Shown here: positions 55,760 to 64,000 of the stretch, piece by piece
Numbering within the stretch: position 1 is the stretch's first letter
Layout: every line of letters begins with the position of its first letter
From: Pelagibacterium flavum
GTDB taxonomy: Bacteria > Pseudomonadota > Alphaproteobacteria > Rhizobiales > Devosiaceae
Assembly (NCBI RefSeq): GCF_025854335.1
Contig: NZ_CP107716.1
Location: 124,001-188,000 of the forward strand
Length of the DNA: 64,000 nt
Direction: 5' to 3'
Program-made: the position numbers and the translations under genes
Notes under the pieces: model-generated
Database searches by the model: none
Seen by the model: the letters and a program-made list of their open reading frames with translations, nothing else
What the model was told of the DNA's origin: nothing

Positions 55760-56935
55760 TTATCCATGTCGGATTGTGGAGACGCCGAAGCTGGAGCTGG
55801 CGGCCAGGCGAACACAATTGCCGCCGGCTTTCTCGGCCTCATCGAGCGCCCATAATCCGCGGGCCAGCATATCGGCATAGACCTCTCCTTTTTCGCGCTC
55901 GGTAATCCCGATGCTGAGCGTAATCGGCCGGTCAGGCTCGCTCAGGCTTTCGATGGCCGCCACGCGCAGGCTTTCCGCCGCCTGCCGGGCCGCCATGAGA
56001 TTGGTCCGTGGCGAAAGCACAGCGAAATCACGGTCGGCCATTCGCCCCACCAACGCATCGCGGGGCACATAGTCGCCAATCAGCGCGGCGAGGGCCTTGA
56101 TGGGTGGAATGGCTGTCCGCTGGGGTGCCGGCAGGTTCAATGCGATCAGGGTCAGGGTCAGATCGGTTCTCTCGGACGTCTCGGTCTGGGCCAGAGCCAG
56201 GGCACGCCTCTCCGCGTGGGTGGTAAAGCCAACGCGATTGAGCAGGCCCGTTTCGGCATCCCGTTCGGCCTTTTGGATCAGGCGCCCGGCGGTGTCGCTG
56301 AGCATAAGCGCCAATCCGCCTGTTGCCACGATCAGCAGCAGGACGGCGCCCGATGCTGTTGAAAGCCCCGCATAGACAGTGCCGGAAAAGCCCGCGGCGG
56401 AGGCGCCAACGCCACCGACCCAGAGCGCGAGGAACGGCTTGGCCAGAAAATGGGCCGCCAGGGCCAGGAAGAGCCAGATGAACAGCCAGTCGAATGCCGT
56501 CTTTGATGTTGCGCGCCAGATGACCGACAGCGAGAGCAGGCTCAAAAGCGCATAGGGAAGCTGGTAGAGAAGCTGGCGCACGAAATCCTCGCGCGGCAGG
56601 TCGAGAATGAGCCAGTAGAGCAGGGCTGATGCCGTTACGATGGCCCATCCGCCGCCCAGGTGAAGATCCACCCGGTAGCGGATGGCGAGGCCGTAGGCGA
56701 CGAGAACGAACATTGCGACCATGGCGAGCGCGATCACCATGCGGGTCGGGCCAGGATAAAAACCCGTTGTCAGCACGATCTCGCCGAGAAAGCTGACGGC
56801 GGCAGCGGCGAATGCCCAGGAGAACCAGAGAGCCCCGCGATTTTTGGGGTCAAAGCGCGCCAGGGCAAAAAATGCCCCCGCTTCGATCGTGCAAAGGGCG
56901 ACGATCACCCAGAATACAAGCAGCGCGCCGGTCAT
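55760..56935 (-). CDS. Membrane protein with degenerate GGDEF domain
   Basis: 391 residues: six or seven hydrophobic helices (1-215), then a GGDEF-fold domain (about 225-380). The domain starts AERDAETGLLNRVGF, as in diguanylate cyclases, but where GGDEF is expected the sequence is GRMADRDFAVL (ADRDF), and the metal/GTP residues are altered. It probably does not make c-di-GMP and may bind a nucleotide or act through dimerisation. Convergent with the ClpP-like gene by a 2-base gap. Confidence 0.85.
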   Translation of the reverse strand: MTGALLVFWVIVALCTIEAGAFFALARFDPKNRGALWFSWAFAAAAVSFLGEIVLTTGFYPGPTRMVIALAMVAMFVLVAYGLAIRYRVDLHLGGGWAIVTASALLYWLILDLPREDFVRQLLYQLPYALLSLLSLSVIWRATSKTAFDWLFIWLFLALAAHFLAKPFLALWVGGVGASAAGFSGTVYAGLSTASGAVLLLIVATGGLALMLSDTAGRLIQKAERDAETGLLNRVGFTTHAERRALALAQTETSERTDLTLTLIALNLPAPQRTAIPPIKALAALIGDYVPRDALVGRMADRDFAVLSPRTNLMAARQAAESLRVAAIESLSEPDRPITLSIGITEREKGEVYADMLARGLWALDEAEKAGGNCVRLAASSSFGVSTIRHG

Positions 56936-57126
56936 AGTTTCTTCGTCCAGACATTCGTTGGCGCCCCTTTTTCATGGGCGTCCAGCAGGTCATTGTGCCA
57001 CGCCACCAAAGACCCGGCCAAATGGGGTAACCTGTTCGGCATGGCTCTGCCAAGCCCATGTTTCTCGCAACGGTTCGTGCGGCGTCCTCGTTGTCGGTTC
57101 AAAAGGAGCGATTGGAGGAACGGAAA

Positions 57127-57447
57127 ATGGCAAAGGTGCTCAGTGAACTTCAGGATATCAAGGAATGGACGGAGGCCCGCGGCGGAAATCCGATCATGGC
57201 CGATATGCCGGACGTCGGCGGCAGGGAGCAGCATCTTTTGGGCCTGACATTCGATCAGCACATGCTCAATGCCGATGCAAACGAGGGGCCCGACAGGCCG
57301 GGTGCCCATTTCGATCTCGTGGATTGGGACGCCTGGTACCTGGCCCTCAAGGCTCAGGACCTCGTCCTTGTGGTCGATGACGATCTCGAAGGCGACACCT
57401 ACGCCGATTATCGCTTCATGAGCCGGGGAGAGGCCGAGAGCCGGTAA
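57127..57447 (+). CDS. 106-residue hypothetical protein
   Basis: Unrecognised acidic soluble protein (AKVLSELQDIKEWTEARGGN, DMPDVGGREQHLLGLTFDQH, YLALKAQDLVLVVDDDLEG). No signal peptide or membrane helix. The likely start is ATG 57127 with GGAACGGAAA upstream; a longer in-frame start at 57058 is possible. Divergent from the degenerate GGDEF gene. Confidence 0.62.
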   Translation: MAKVLSELQDIKEWTEARGGNPIMADMPDVGGREQHLLGLTFDQHMLNADANEGPDRPGAHFDLVDWDAWYLALKAQDLVLVVDDDLEGDTYADYRFMSRGEAESR

Positions 57448-57478
57448 AGGTCACCGCAAGCCGTCGTCTTTTTTCTGC

Positions 57479-57522
57479 CGGCTCCCGAACCGTAAAAGTG
57501 CGCTCACTATTACTGGGAGCCG
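57479..57522 (+). repeat. Extragenic palindrome (family copy D)
   Basis: Outer arms CGGCTCCC/GGGAGCCG pair perfectly, with the core CCGAACCGTAAAAGTG and CACT further on. It overlaps the last codons of the zincin gene, which it encodes in the minus direction. Confidence 0.7.
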
Positions 57523-57938
57523 TCGATGGCATACATGTCGTCGTCGGACAGGCCGAAATGGTGGCCGATCTCGTGAACGAGAACGTGCGTCACGATTTCC
57601 CCCAGCGTATCGGTGTGCTCGGCCCAATAGTCGAGAATCGGCCGGCGATAGAGCCAGACCCTGTTGGGCATCTGGCCGGTATGGGGGACGATGCCGTCCT
57701 CGGTCATCCCGATCCCTTCGAACAACCCCAACAGATCGAAGGGGCTTTCGAGGTCCATATCCTTGCAGATCTCTTCAGTCGGAAATTCGGCGACCCGGCA
57801 TTCGACGCCGCGTGACATCGATCTGAAAGGTTCGGGCAGCGCTTCGAGCGCCTTTATTGCCAGTGCCTCGATATCATCGAGCGAGGGAGCCGCCAGTGGC
57901 CCCCACAGGTTTGCGTCGCCCTGAGACGGTTCAGCCAT
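57510..57938 (-). CDS. Zincin-like metallopeptidase family protein
   Basis: 142-residue, minimal zinc-peptidase-like domain (COG3824). The catalytic HExxH is in VHEIGHHFGLSDDDM near the C-terminus, and RVWLYRRPILDYW precedes it. Function not established. Its ATG shares a base with the leuC stop (TGATG), so it is coupled to leuC. The stop lies within palindrome copy D. Confidence 0.85.
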   Translation of the reverse strand: MAEPSQGDANLWGPLAAPSLDDIEALAIKALEALPEPFRSMSRGVECRVAEFPTEEICKDMDLESPFDLLGLFEGIGMTEDGIVPHTGQMPNRVWLYRRPILDYWAEHTDTLGEIVTHVLVHEIGHHFGLSDDDMYAIDGSQ

Positions 57939-59347
57939 CAGGCCGTTGGCCACTCACGAATATCGACGAAATGACCCTTGATGGCCGCGGCGGCGGCCAT
58001 GATGGGCGAGACCAGATGCGTGCGGCCCTTGAAGCCCTGCCGGCCCTCGAAATTGCGGTTCGAGGTCGAGGCGCAGCGCTCGCCCGGTGCCAGCTTGTCG
58101 GCGTTCATGGCCAGGCACATCGAGCAGCCCGGTTCGCGCCAGTCGAACCCGGCTTCGATGAAGATCTTGTCGAGCCCTTCGGCCTCTGCCTGCGCCTTTA
58201 CCAGGCCCGAGCCGGGAACAACCATGGCATTGACGCGCGGATGAACCTTGTGGCCGGCAACGATCGCCGCCGCGGCCCGCAAATCCTCGATGCGCCCATT
58301 GGTGCACGAGCCCAAAAATACCCGGTCGAGTTCGATATCGGTGATTTTCGTGCCGGCCGTGAGCCCCATATAATCGAGCGCGCGCTTTTTGGAGGCGCGG
58401 CGGTTGGCGTCGGCGATGTCATCGGGGTTGGGAATGGCGCCGGTCACCGAGATGACGTCTTCGGGGGAAGAGCCCCACGAAACGATCGGGGGCAGATTGG
58501 CCGCGTCGAGCACCACTTCCTTGTCAAACGTGGCGCCCTCGTCGGTATAGAGCGATTTCCAGTAGTCGAGAGCCATGTCAAAGGCCTTGCCCTTTGGCGC
58601 ACGGGGGCGATCCTTGACATAGGCAAAGGTCTTTTCGTCGGGCGCGATCAGCCCGGCGCGGGCGCCGCCCTCAATCGTCATGTTGCAGACCGTCATGCGG
58701 CCTTCCATGGACAATTCGCGGATGGCCTGGCCGGCAAATTCGATGACATGGCCATTGCCGCCGGCGGTGCCGATTTCGCCGATGATGGCCAGGATGATGT
58801 CCTTGGCGGTCACCCCGTCCGGCAGCGAGCCGTTGACGGTGACACGCATGTTCTTGGCCTTGGACTGAATCAGGGTCTGGGTGGCCAGAACATGCTCGAC
58901 TTCGGAGGTGCCGATGCCGTGCGCCAGCGCGCCGAACGCCCCGTGGGTCGAGGTGTGGCTGTCACCGCAGACAATGGTCATGCCGGGAAGCGTGAAACCC
59001 TGCTCGGGGCCCACGATGTGGACGATGCCCTGGCGCATATCCAGTTCGTTGTAATATTCGACGCCGAAATCGACCGCGTTCTTGGCCAGCGTATCGACCT
59101 GGATTTTCGATTCCGGGTCGTCGATTCCGTGCGTTCTGTCGGAGGTGGGAACGTTGTGATCGACCACGGCCAGCGTGCGCTCGGGCGCGCGCACCTTGCG
59201 GCCGGCCAGGCGTAGACCCTCGAACGCCTGCGGGCTCGTGACTTCGTGGACGAGGTGGCGGTCGATATAGAGAATGGCGGTGCCGTCCTCATTATATGCG
59301 ACAACGTGGTCGTCCCAGATCTTGTCATAGAGGGTCTTTGCGCTCAT
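57938..59347 (-). CDS. leuC: 3-isopropylmalate dehydratase large subunit
   Basis: Aconitase-family half-enzyme of leucine synthesis; needs LeuD (not in the window). 469 residues with cluster cysteines in [13 protein letters not shown] and GCSMCLAMN and the motifs [17 protein letters not shown] and RNFEGRQG. A promoter and a hairpin lie in the leader (59355-59431). The zincin gene follows directly. Confidence 0.97.
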   Translation of the reverse strand: MSAKTLYDKIWDDHVVAYNEDGTAILYIDRHLVHEVTSPQAFEGLRLAGRKVRAPERTLAVVDHNVPTSDRTHGIDDPESKIQVDTLAKNAVDFGVEYYNELDMRQGIVHIVGPEQGFTLPGMTIVCGDSHTSTHGAFGALAHGIGTSEVEHVLATQTLIQSKAKNMRVTVNGSLPDGVTAKDIILAIIGEIGTAGGNGHVIEFAGQAIRELSMEGRMTVCNMTIEGGARAGLIAPDEKTFAYVKDRPRAPKGKAFDMALDYWKSLYTDEGATFDKEVVLDAANLPPIVSWGSSPEDVISVTGAIPNPDDIADANRRASKKRALDYMGLTAGTKITDIELDRVFLGSCTNGRIEDLRAAAAIVAGHKVHPRVNAMVVPGSGLVKAQAEAEGLDKIFIEAGFDWREPGCSMCLAMNADKLAPGERCASTSNRNFEGRQGFKGRTHLVSPIMAAAAAIKGHFVDIREWPTA

Positions 59348-59372
59348 CGGGCGATCAATCCATATCTCGTGA

Positions 59373-59431
59373 GGTATCCGTACCAGCGGGTACGGTTGGC
59401 TGTTTTACGCCCGCAACCCCGGTTGGGTCAA
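59373..59431 (-). promoter_or_regulatory. leuC promoter and leader hairpin
   Basis: On the minus strand CTTGACC (-35, 59426-59431) and TAAAAC (-10, 59402-59407) are 18 bases apart. A perfect 7-bp hairpin CCGTACC-CGCT-GGTACGG (59377-59394) follows in the leader. No leucine-rich leader peptide was seen. Confidence 0.55.
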
Positions 59432-59474
59432 GAGTTGCGGGCCAAGGATTGATGCACAGGCGATGGGGCCGGGT

Positions 59475-60005
59475 TCAGCCCTTGTTGGCCAGTTCCATTG
59501 ACTCAAGGATCATCTTGCGTGCGTCTTCGACACCGCCGATCCGGTCGATCTTGGCCCATTTGCCCGGCTCGAGATCCTTGTAGTGCATGAAGAAGTGCTT
59601 GACGCGCTCGATCTGGATCTCGGGCAGGTCGGTCACATCGTGGATGCCGTCATACATGCGGGTGAGCTTGGAAACCGGTACGGCGAGGATTTTTTCGTCC
59701 TGTCCGCCATCGTCTTCCATGAACAATACGCCGACCGGGCGCGAACGCACGATTGCGCCGGGAACCAGCGGGCGGGAATTGAGAACGATCACGTCGAGGG
59801 GGTCGCCATCGCCGCACAAGGTGTGGGGAACAAAGCCGTAATTGCCCGGATAGCGCATCGGGGTATAGAGAAACCGGTCGACGAACAGCGCACCCGATGC
59901 CTTGTCGATCTCGTATTTGATCGGCTCGCCGCCCAGGGGCACTTCGATGATGACGTTGAGGTCTTCGGGCGGGTTCTTGCCTACGGGGATCGCGTCGATA
60001 TTCAT
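59475..60005 (-). CDS. ppa: Inorganic pyrophosphatase
   Basis: Soluble family I enzyme hydrolysing pyrophosphate. 176 residues with the active-site motif [12 protein letters not shown] and [18 protein letters not shown] at the N-terminal barrel. Start at [16 protein letters not shown] is the family start; longer frames reach 60110 but add unrelated residues. Between gdh and leuC, apparently with its own promoter. Confidence 0.97.
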   Translation of the reverse strand: MNIDAIPVGKNPPEDLNVIIEVPLGGEPIKYEIDKASGALFVDRFLYTPMRYPGNYGFVPHTLCGDGDPLDVIVLNSRPLVPGAIVRSRPVGVLFMEDDGGQDEKILAVPVSKLTRMYDGIHDVTDLPEIQIERVKHFFMHYKDLEPGKWAKIDRIGGVEDARKMILESMELANKG

Positions 60006-60160
60006 TTTGCCGTTCAATCCTGAACTTGTGGGGGAGGAGGAGTCCGGCAGCTTTTTGCCTATCGGGCAAGCCAAATGCAAGGTGTTTCGGGATCGTGGCG
60101 TGGCGAACATGACGGGCTCGCCATAAGAGAGCCCGTCATGGGAGTGTCATCTGAGAAGGC

Positions 60161-63100
60161 CTAGCTCCGGGCCAGGTCGCTCAACAGCCCTGCGGCGACC
60201 GAGAGGCGTGATATCGTCAGGTCGCCGGCGATCAGATCGGCCACTGTTTCGCCCATACGGGCAATCGTGGCTCCATGCGGCGCCTTCCAGGCCGCGATCC
60301 GATCCTCGACCGGTCCATCGCCGGACGACAGGATGTCGGCTGCCAGATCGCGCAGGCCCCGGGTCAGATTGGCCAGTGCCCTGTCGATCGCCATGCGATC
60401 GAACCTGTCAGCGGCATCGATGGCCGCGCCCTGTTCGGTCAGCCGGCCCAGCCTGAACATTTCGATCACCGCAAACATCGCCTTTGCCGCATCGAGCACG
60501 TCGGCCTTGCATTTATGGGCGACGAGCACCGCGTCGGGCGCGAGCGAAAGCACGGAAAGCGCAGCGATGGATCGGGCAAGATCGGGCGGCGTGCCGCCGG
60601 CTTCAAAGCCCTGTTCCTGGGCGGCGATCGCCTCGGCGAGAAAGGGGGAAACCAGATCGGAAAGCGAGGCTCTTATCGTCGATATGCCGGCACGATAGCG
60701 CTCGATCATATCGGAAAGCCCGCCGGAAAAGTCCTCATTGCGCAGGAACCAGAGCGCCATGCCAACCTGCAGGCCTTGAACCTCGGCATAAAGCGCGAGC
60801 TGGGTATCTCCGGAAATGGTTGTATCGAGCGCATCGATTGCCGCGTTGAGACCGGCCAGATCGAAACTGTCGCGGGCCGCTGCATAGGCAAAGGCCACGG
60901 CACCCGGCTCGGCGGCGGTGATCGATGTCAGGCGTGTTACGAAAGCCGGTCCACCGCGATTGATCATGGCGTTGGAGAGCACCGTGGCGATCACCTCGCG
61001 GCGCAGCCGGTGGTTCTCGATGGTCTGGGGGTAGCGTGATTTGAGCGTTTCGGGGAAATAACGGAACAGCTCGCGCGCCAGGTAGGGATCGTCGGGGACC
61101 GGGGATGCAAGCAGATCGCCGTAGAGCGTCAGTTTGGCGTAGGCGAGCAGCACGGCCAGTTCGGGCCGGGTCAGGGCCGCCCCGCTGGCGGCGCGTTCGG
61201 CCAGCGTCGCATCGTCGGGCAGATATTCGACGGTCCGGTTGAGTTCGCCTGCCGTCTCGAGTTCGTCAATGAAATCGACAAGATCGGGAAAGTCGGCCAT
61301 GCCGCGCCGCTGGGCGAGCGACAGGGCGAGAGTCTGGAGATAATTGTTGCGCAGGCAAAGCTCGGCGACCTCATCGGTCATTTCGGTGAGGAAAGCGTTG
61401 CGGTCCTCTATGGCCAGAGAGCCCGAGCGCACCATGTCGGACAGCGCGATCTTGATGTTGACCTCAAGGTCGGACGAATTGACGCCGGCCGAATTGTCGA
61501 TGGCGTCGGTGTTGATGCGCCCGCCGTTCAGTGCATATTCGATGCGCCCGAGTTGGGTGAGACCCAGATTGGCGCCTTCACCGATCACTTTGGCGCGCAC
61601 CGCCTGTGCAGGTACGCGAATGGCGTCATTGGCCTTGTCGCCAACCGAGGCGTCGGTTTCCTCCGTGGCGCGGATGTAGGTGCCGATGCCGCCAAACCAG
61701 AGCAGATCAACATCGGCCCTCAAGATCGCCGACATGATTTCACTTGGCGAGGCACTGACCCCGGTGAGGCCGAGAAGCGTCTGCATCTGGGGTGAAAGCG
61801 GGATGGATTTGGTCTGGCGCGAAAACACCCCGCCACCTTCGGAAATGAGCGCGGTATCGTAATCCTGCCAGCTCGAGCGCGACAGCGCGAACAGTCGCTC
61901 GCGCTCTGTGAAGCTTTTTTCGATATCGGGATCGGGATCGATGAAGATGTCGCGGTGATCGAAGGCGGCAACCAGCCGGATTTTCGGCGACAGCAGCATG
62001 CCGTTGCCGAAAACGTCGCCGCTCATGTCGCCGACGCCGGCAACCGTGAACGCCTGCGTCTGGATGTCGATGTCGATTTCGCGGAAATGGCGTTTGACGG
62101 CCTCCCAGCCGCCGCGGGCCGTAATGCCCATCTTCTTGTGGTCGTATCCGGCCGATCCGCCCGAAGCAAAGGCGTCGCCCAGCCAGAAATCGCGGGATTG
62201 GGATATGGCGTTTGCCGTGTCGGAAAAGCTCGCGGTACCCTTGTCGGCAGCGACGACGAGATAAGGATCGTCCCCGTCGCGCCTGAAAATCTCCTCGGGC
62301 GGCAGGACCGTGTCTCCGATCAGGTTGTCGGTCACATCGAGCAGGCTGGAAACGAAAATCTTGTAGCAGGCGGTGCCTTCGGCCAGGAAGGTGTCGCGGT
62401 CGGGATTGGCCGGCATGAGCCGGGGGACGAACCCACCCTTGGCGCCGACCGGCACGATCACCGCGTTCTTGACCATCTGGGCCTTGACCAGCCCGAGGAT
62501 TTCGGTGCGGAAATCCTCGGCGCGGTCCGACCAGCGCAAGCCGCCACGGGCAATTGGCCCGCCGCGCATGTGGATGCCCTCGACGCGCGGGGAATAAACG
62601 AAAATCTCGCGCCACGGCCTTGGCTGGGGGATGCCTTCGAGCCGGGTCGCGTCGAATTTTATGGCGAGCGCCGGGCGCGGCTTGCCCTCGATCCGCTGAT
62701 AGAGGTTTGTGCGCACGCTCGCTTCGATCAGATTGAGCAGTCGCCGGATGATCCGATCCTCGTCGATCGAGGCGATGGTTTCGAGTCCGGCCGAGATTTC
62801 GGCGCGCAGGGCCTGGGCCGCCGCTTCCCGGTCGGCGTCGAGATGGGGATCATGCAGGGTGTGGAACAATTCGACCAACGCGCCGGCGGTGGCCGGGTGC
62901 GCTGAAAGCGCCGTCCAGATATAGGTTTGCGACCAGGCGATGCCGACCTGTTTGAGATAGCGCCCCAGGGCGCGCAAGATGGCGACATCGGTGTGGCCGA
63001 GGCCGGCGCTCAGGGTCAGCCGGTTATAGCCGTCATTTTCCACGAGCCCGCTGGAGACCGCGAGAATACCATCCTCGATGCGCCGCGCGCTCTCGCCCAG

Positions 63101-64000
63101 GTCGATTTCCGTGCCATTGGTGGTCTTGATCGCCATGGCATGCAGAAAGCGCGGCTGCGGTCCGAGCGGGTGGATGGTGTAGGTGCGCTCATCGATCACC
63201 GAAAAACCGAAATTTTCCAGCATCGGCACGCGGGCCGACAGCGGAATGGGATCGGCTCTGTGATAGACGTTGAGCGTCAGACTGGAGGGTCCGTCGGTTC
63301 CCCGGCTCAACCGCACGGCAAGCGGATTGTCCGGTCCCAGCGCCTTGAACACGGCAATATCGTCAAGGGCATCGGCGTGCGAGTGGGCGACCTGGTAGTC
63401 GGCGGAAAAGGCGCTGGCATAATCGGCGATTTCGCCGGGCCGGGGCGCCGCCGAAAGCAGGCGGTCCGCAAAGGTACGGGTCAACTCGGAAATTTCGCTT
63501 TCCAGCGCCTCGCGGTCGGGGCGCGGCGTGGGGCCGCCATTGCGTCCGATAATAAAATGCACGCGCGCCAGATCGCCCTCGGGAAAGTCGGGGGCAAAGG
63601 CAGAAACGCGCCCGTCATAGCGGCTGGCCAGATGATCGCCGATCCGGGCTCGGACATTGGAATCGAAGCGGTCGCGCGGCAGGTAAACGAGAACCGAAAC
63701 GAAATTGTCGAACCTGTCGATGCGGGGCAGAACCCGCACGCGCGGCCGGTCGGGCAGGGTGGCGATCACATTGGCGAATTCGAAAAGCTCGTCCTCGGAG
63801 ATCTGGAACAGCTCGTCACGCGGATAATTGTCGAGCGTGTTCATCAGCGCCTTGCCCGCATGCGAGCGCGGATCGAACCCGGACCGGGCCATCACCCCGG
63901 CGATCTTGCGCCGGACCAGAGGGACCTCGCTCACAGGCGTGGCGAGCGAAGCGGAGGTAAACAGGCCCAGAATGCGCAACTCACCGGTGATCGTGCCGTC
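60161..64000 (-). CDS. NAD-dependent glutamate dehydrogenase, long (GDH-180 type) (5' end beyond right edge)
   Basis: C-terminal about 1279 residues of a protein normally near 1600. The reading frame is open to the right edge, so the start is outside; the in-frame TTG at 63979 is not a real start. The catalytic core includes HMRGGPIARGGLRWSDRAED, KNAVIVPVGAKGGFV, NLIGDTVLPPEE and VVAADKGTASFSDTAN. It deaminates glutamate to 2-oxoglutarate using NAD, mainly for amino-acid catabolism, and is common in alphaproteobacteria. The N-terminal ACT-like region is partly missing. Confidence 0.95.
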   Translation of the reverse strand, partial: DGTITGELRILGLFTSASLATPVSEVPLVRRKIAGVMARSGFDPRSHAGKALMNTLDNYPRDELFQISEDELFEFANVIATLPDRPRVRVLPRIDRFDNFVSVLVYLPRDRFDSNVRARIGDHLASRYDGRVSAFAPDFPEGDLARVHFIIGRNGGPTPRPDREALESEISELTRTFADRLLSAAPRPGEIADYASAFSADYQVAHSHADALDDIAVFKALGPDNPLAVRLSRGTDGPSSLTLNVYHRADPIPLSARVPMLENFGFSVIDERTYTIHPLGPQPRFLHAMAIKTTNGTEIDLGESARRIEDGILAVSSGLVENDGYNRLTLSAGLGHTDVAILRALGRYLKQVGIAWSQTYIWTALSAHPATAGALVELFHTLHDPHLDADREAAAQALRAEISAGLETIASIDEDRIIRRLLNLIEASVRTNLYQRIEGKPRPALAIKFDATRLEGIPQPRPWREIFVYSPRVEGIHMRGGPIARGGLRWSDRAEDFRTEILGLVKAQMVKNAVIVPVGAKGGFVPRLMPANPDRDTFLAEGTACYKIFVSSLLDVTDNLIGDTVLPPEEIFRRDGDDPYLVVAADKGTASFSDTANAISQSRDFWLGDAFASGGSAGYDHKKMGITARGGWEAVKRHFREIDIDIQTQAFTVAGVGDMSGDVFGNGMLLSPKIRLVAAFDHRDIFIDPDPDIEKSFTERERLFALSRSSWQDYDTALISEGGGVFSRQTKSIPLSPQMQTLLGLTGVSASPSEIMSAILRADVDLLWFGGIGTYIRATEETDASVGDKANDAIRVPAQAVRAKVIGEGANLGLTQLGRIEYALNGGRINTDAIDNSAGVNSSDLEVNIKIALSDMVRSGSLAIEDRNAFLTEMTDEVAELCLRNNYLQTLALSLAQRRGMADFPDLVDFIDELETAGELNRTVEYLPDDATLAERAASGAALTRPELAVLLAYAKLTLYGDLLASPVPDDPYLARELFRYFPETLKSRYPQTIENHRLRREVIATVLSNAMINRGGPAFVTRLTSITAAEPGAVAFAYAAARDSFDLAGLNAAIDALDTTISGDTQLALYAEVQGLQVGMALWFLRNEDFSGGLSDMIERYRAGISTIRASLSDLVSPFLAEAIAAQEQGFEAGGTPPDLARSIAALSVLSLAPDAVLVAHKCKADVLDAAKAMFAVIEMFRLGRLTEQGAAIDAADRFDRMAIDRALANLTRGLRDLAADILSSGDGPVEDRIAAWKAPHGATIARMGETVADLIAGDLTISRLSVAAGLLSDLARS

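Noticed and set aside
57857..59215. 452-residue open frame opposite leuC
   Set aside because: Shadow of leuC, no ribosome-binding site or family signature.

Overview
The window is a chromosomal stretch of an alphaproteobacterium of the order Hyphomicrobiales (Rhizobiales), most likely from the Devosia/Pelagibacterium group. This rests on recognisable gene orders (leuS-lptE-holA; dapF-mtaB-ftsY-yciB; ffh-rpsP-rimM-trmD-rplS), on alphaproteobacterial families (IalB, DUF2794, DUF1488, a ClpS2-like adaptor, NAD-dependent glutamate dehydrogenase of the long type), on a GC-rich composition, and on a ybhL-leader-like RNA. The genus is inference. Almost everything is core chromosome: no transposase, integrase, phage gene, plasmid gene or CRISPR array is visible.

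Layout. 1-3.8 kb (minus): 5' part of holA, lptE, leuS. 3.9-5.9 kb (plus): yggS, an OmpR-family response regulator, a small cyclic-nucleotide-binding-domain protein. 5.9-10.2 kb (minus): xthA, a LolA-family protein, ftsK. 10.3-12.2 kb (minus): a structured candidate RNA, amtB and glnK behind a sigma-54-like promoter. 12.5-13.7 kb: a UbiH/COQ6-type hydroxylase. 13.8-15.7 kb (minus): Trm112-like, LON-domain and CnoX-like proteins. 15.9-17.5 kb: tRNA-Gly(GCC), then cspA followed by four small genes. 17.6-22 kb: an FAH-family hydrolase, a TauE/SafE permease, acnA. 22.3-25 kb: ccmABCDG for cytochrome c maturation. 25.1-29.4 kb (minus): dapF-mtaB-(66 aa)-ftsY-yciB. 29.7-33.7 kb: ffh-rpsP-rimM-trmD-rplS. 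FtsY and Ffh, the two SRP GTPases, are therefore on either side of one divergent promoter region.

33.7-35.5 kb holds a secreted-repeat protein, an ECF-type sigma factor and its anti-sigma factor. 35.6-38.5 kb: SelO, a DUF1223 protein, a second candidate structured RNA (minus strand) and DUF2794. 38.6-43.9 kb: a YbhL/BAX-inhibitor-like membrane protein with its leader, ThpR, two IalB paralogues, a cupin, rlmN, a GNAT acetyltransferase and a Pmp3/YqaE peptide. 44-46.8 kb: rlmJ, a LysE-family exporter, argG. 47-50.2 kb: a PAS-PAS-GGDEF-EAL protein, a sigma-70-like regulator, a VOC protein. 50.4-52.6 kb: typA and clpS. 52.6-57.4 kb: an MBL-fold hydrolase, a membrane protein coupled to a ClpP-like protease, a degenerate GGDEF membrane protein and a hypothetical gene. 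57.5-64 kb (minus): leuC with a coupled zincin, ppa, and the C-terminal part of a long NAD-glutamate dehydrogenase that runs off the right edge.

The least explained parts are two minus-strand structured RNAs (about 10294-10442 and 37804-37975), a family of extragenic palindromes with a shared core and covarying arms at four places, the small genes behind cspA, and the membrane protein/ClpP-like protease pair. Gene calls were made by eye from motifs and context; no alignment or search was run.
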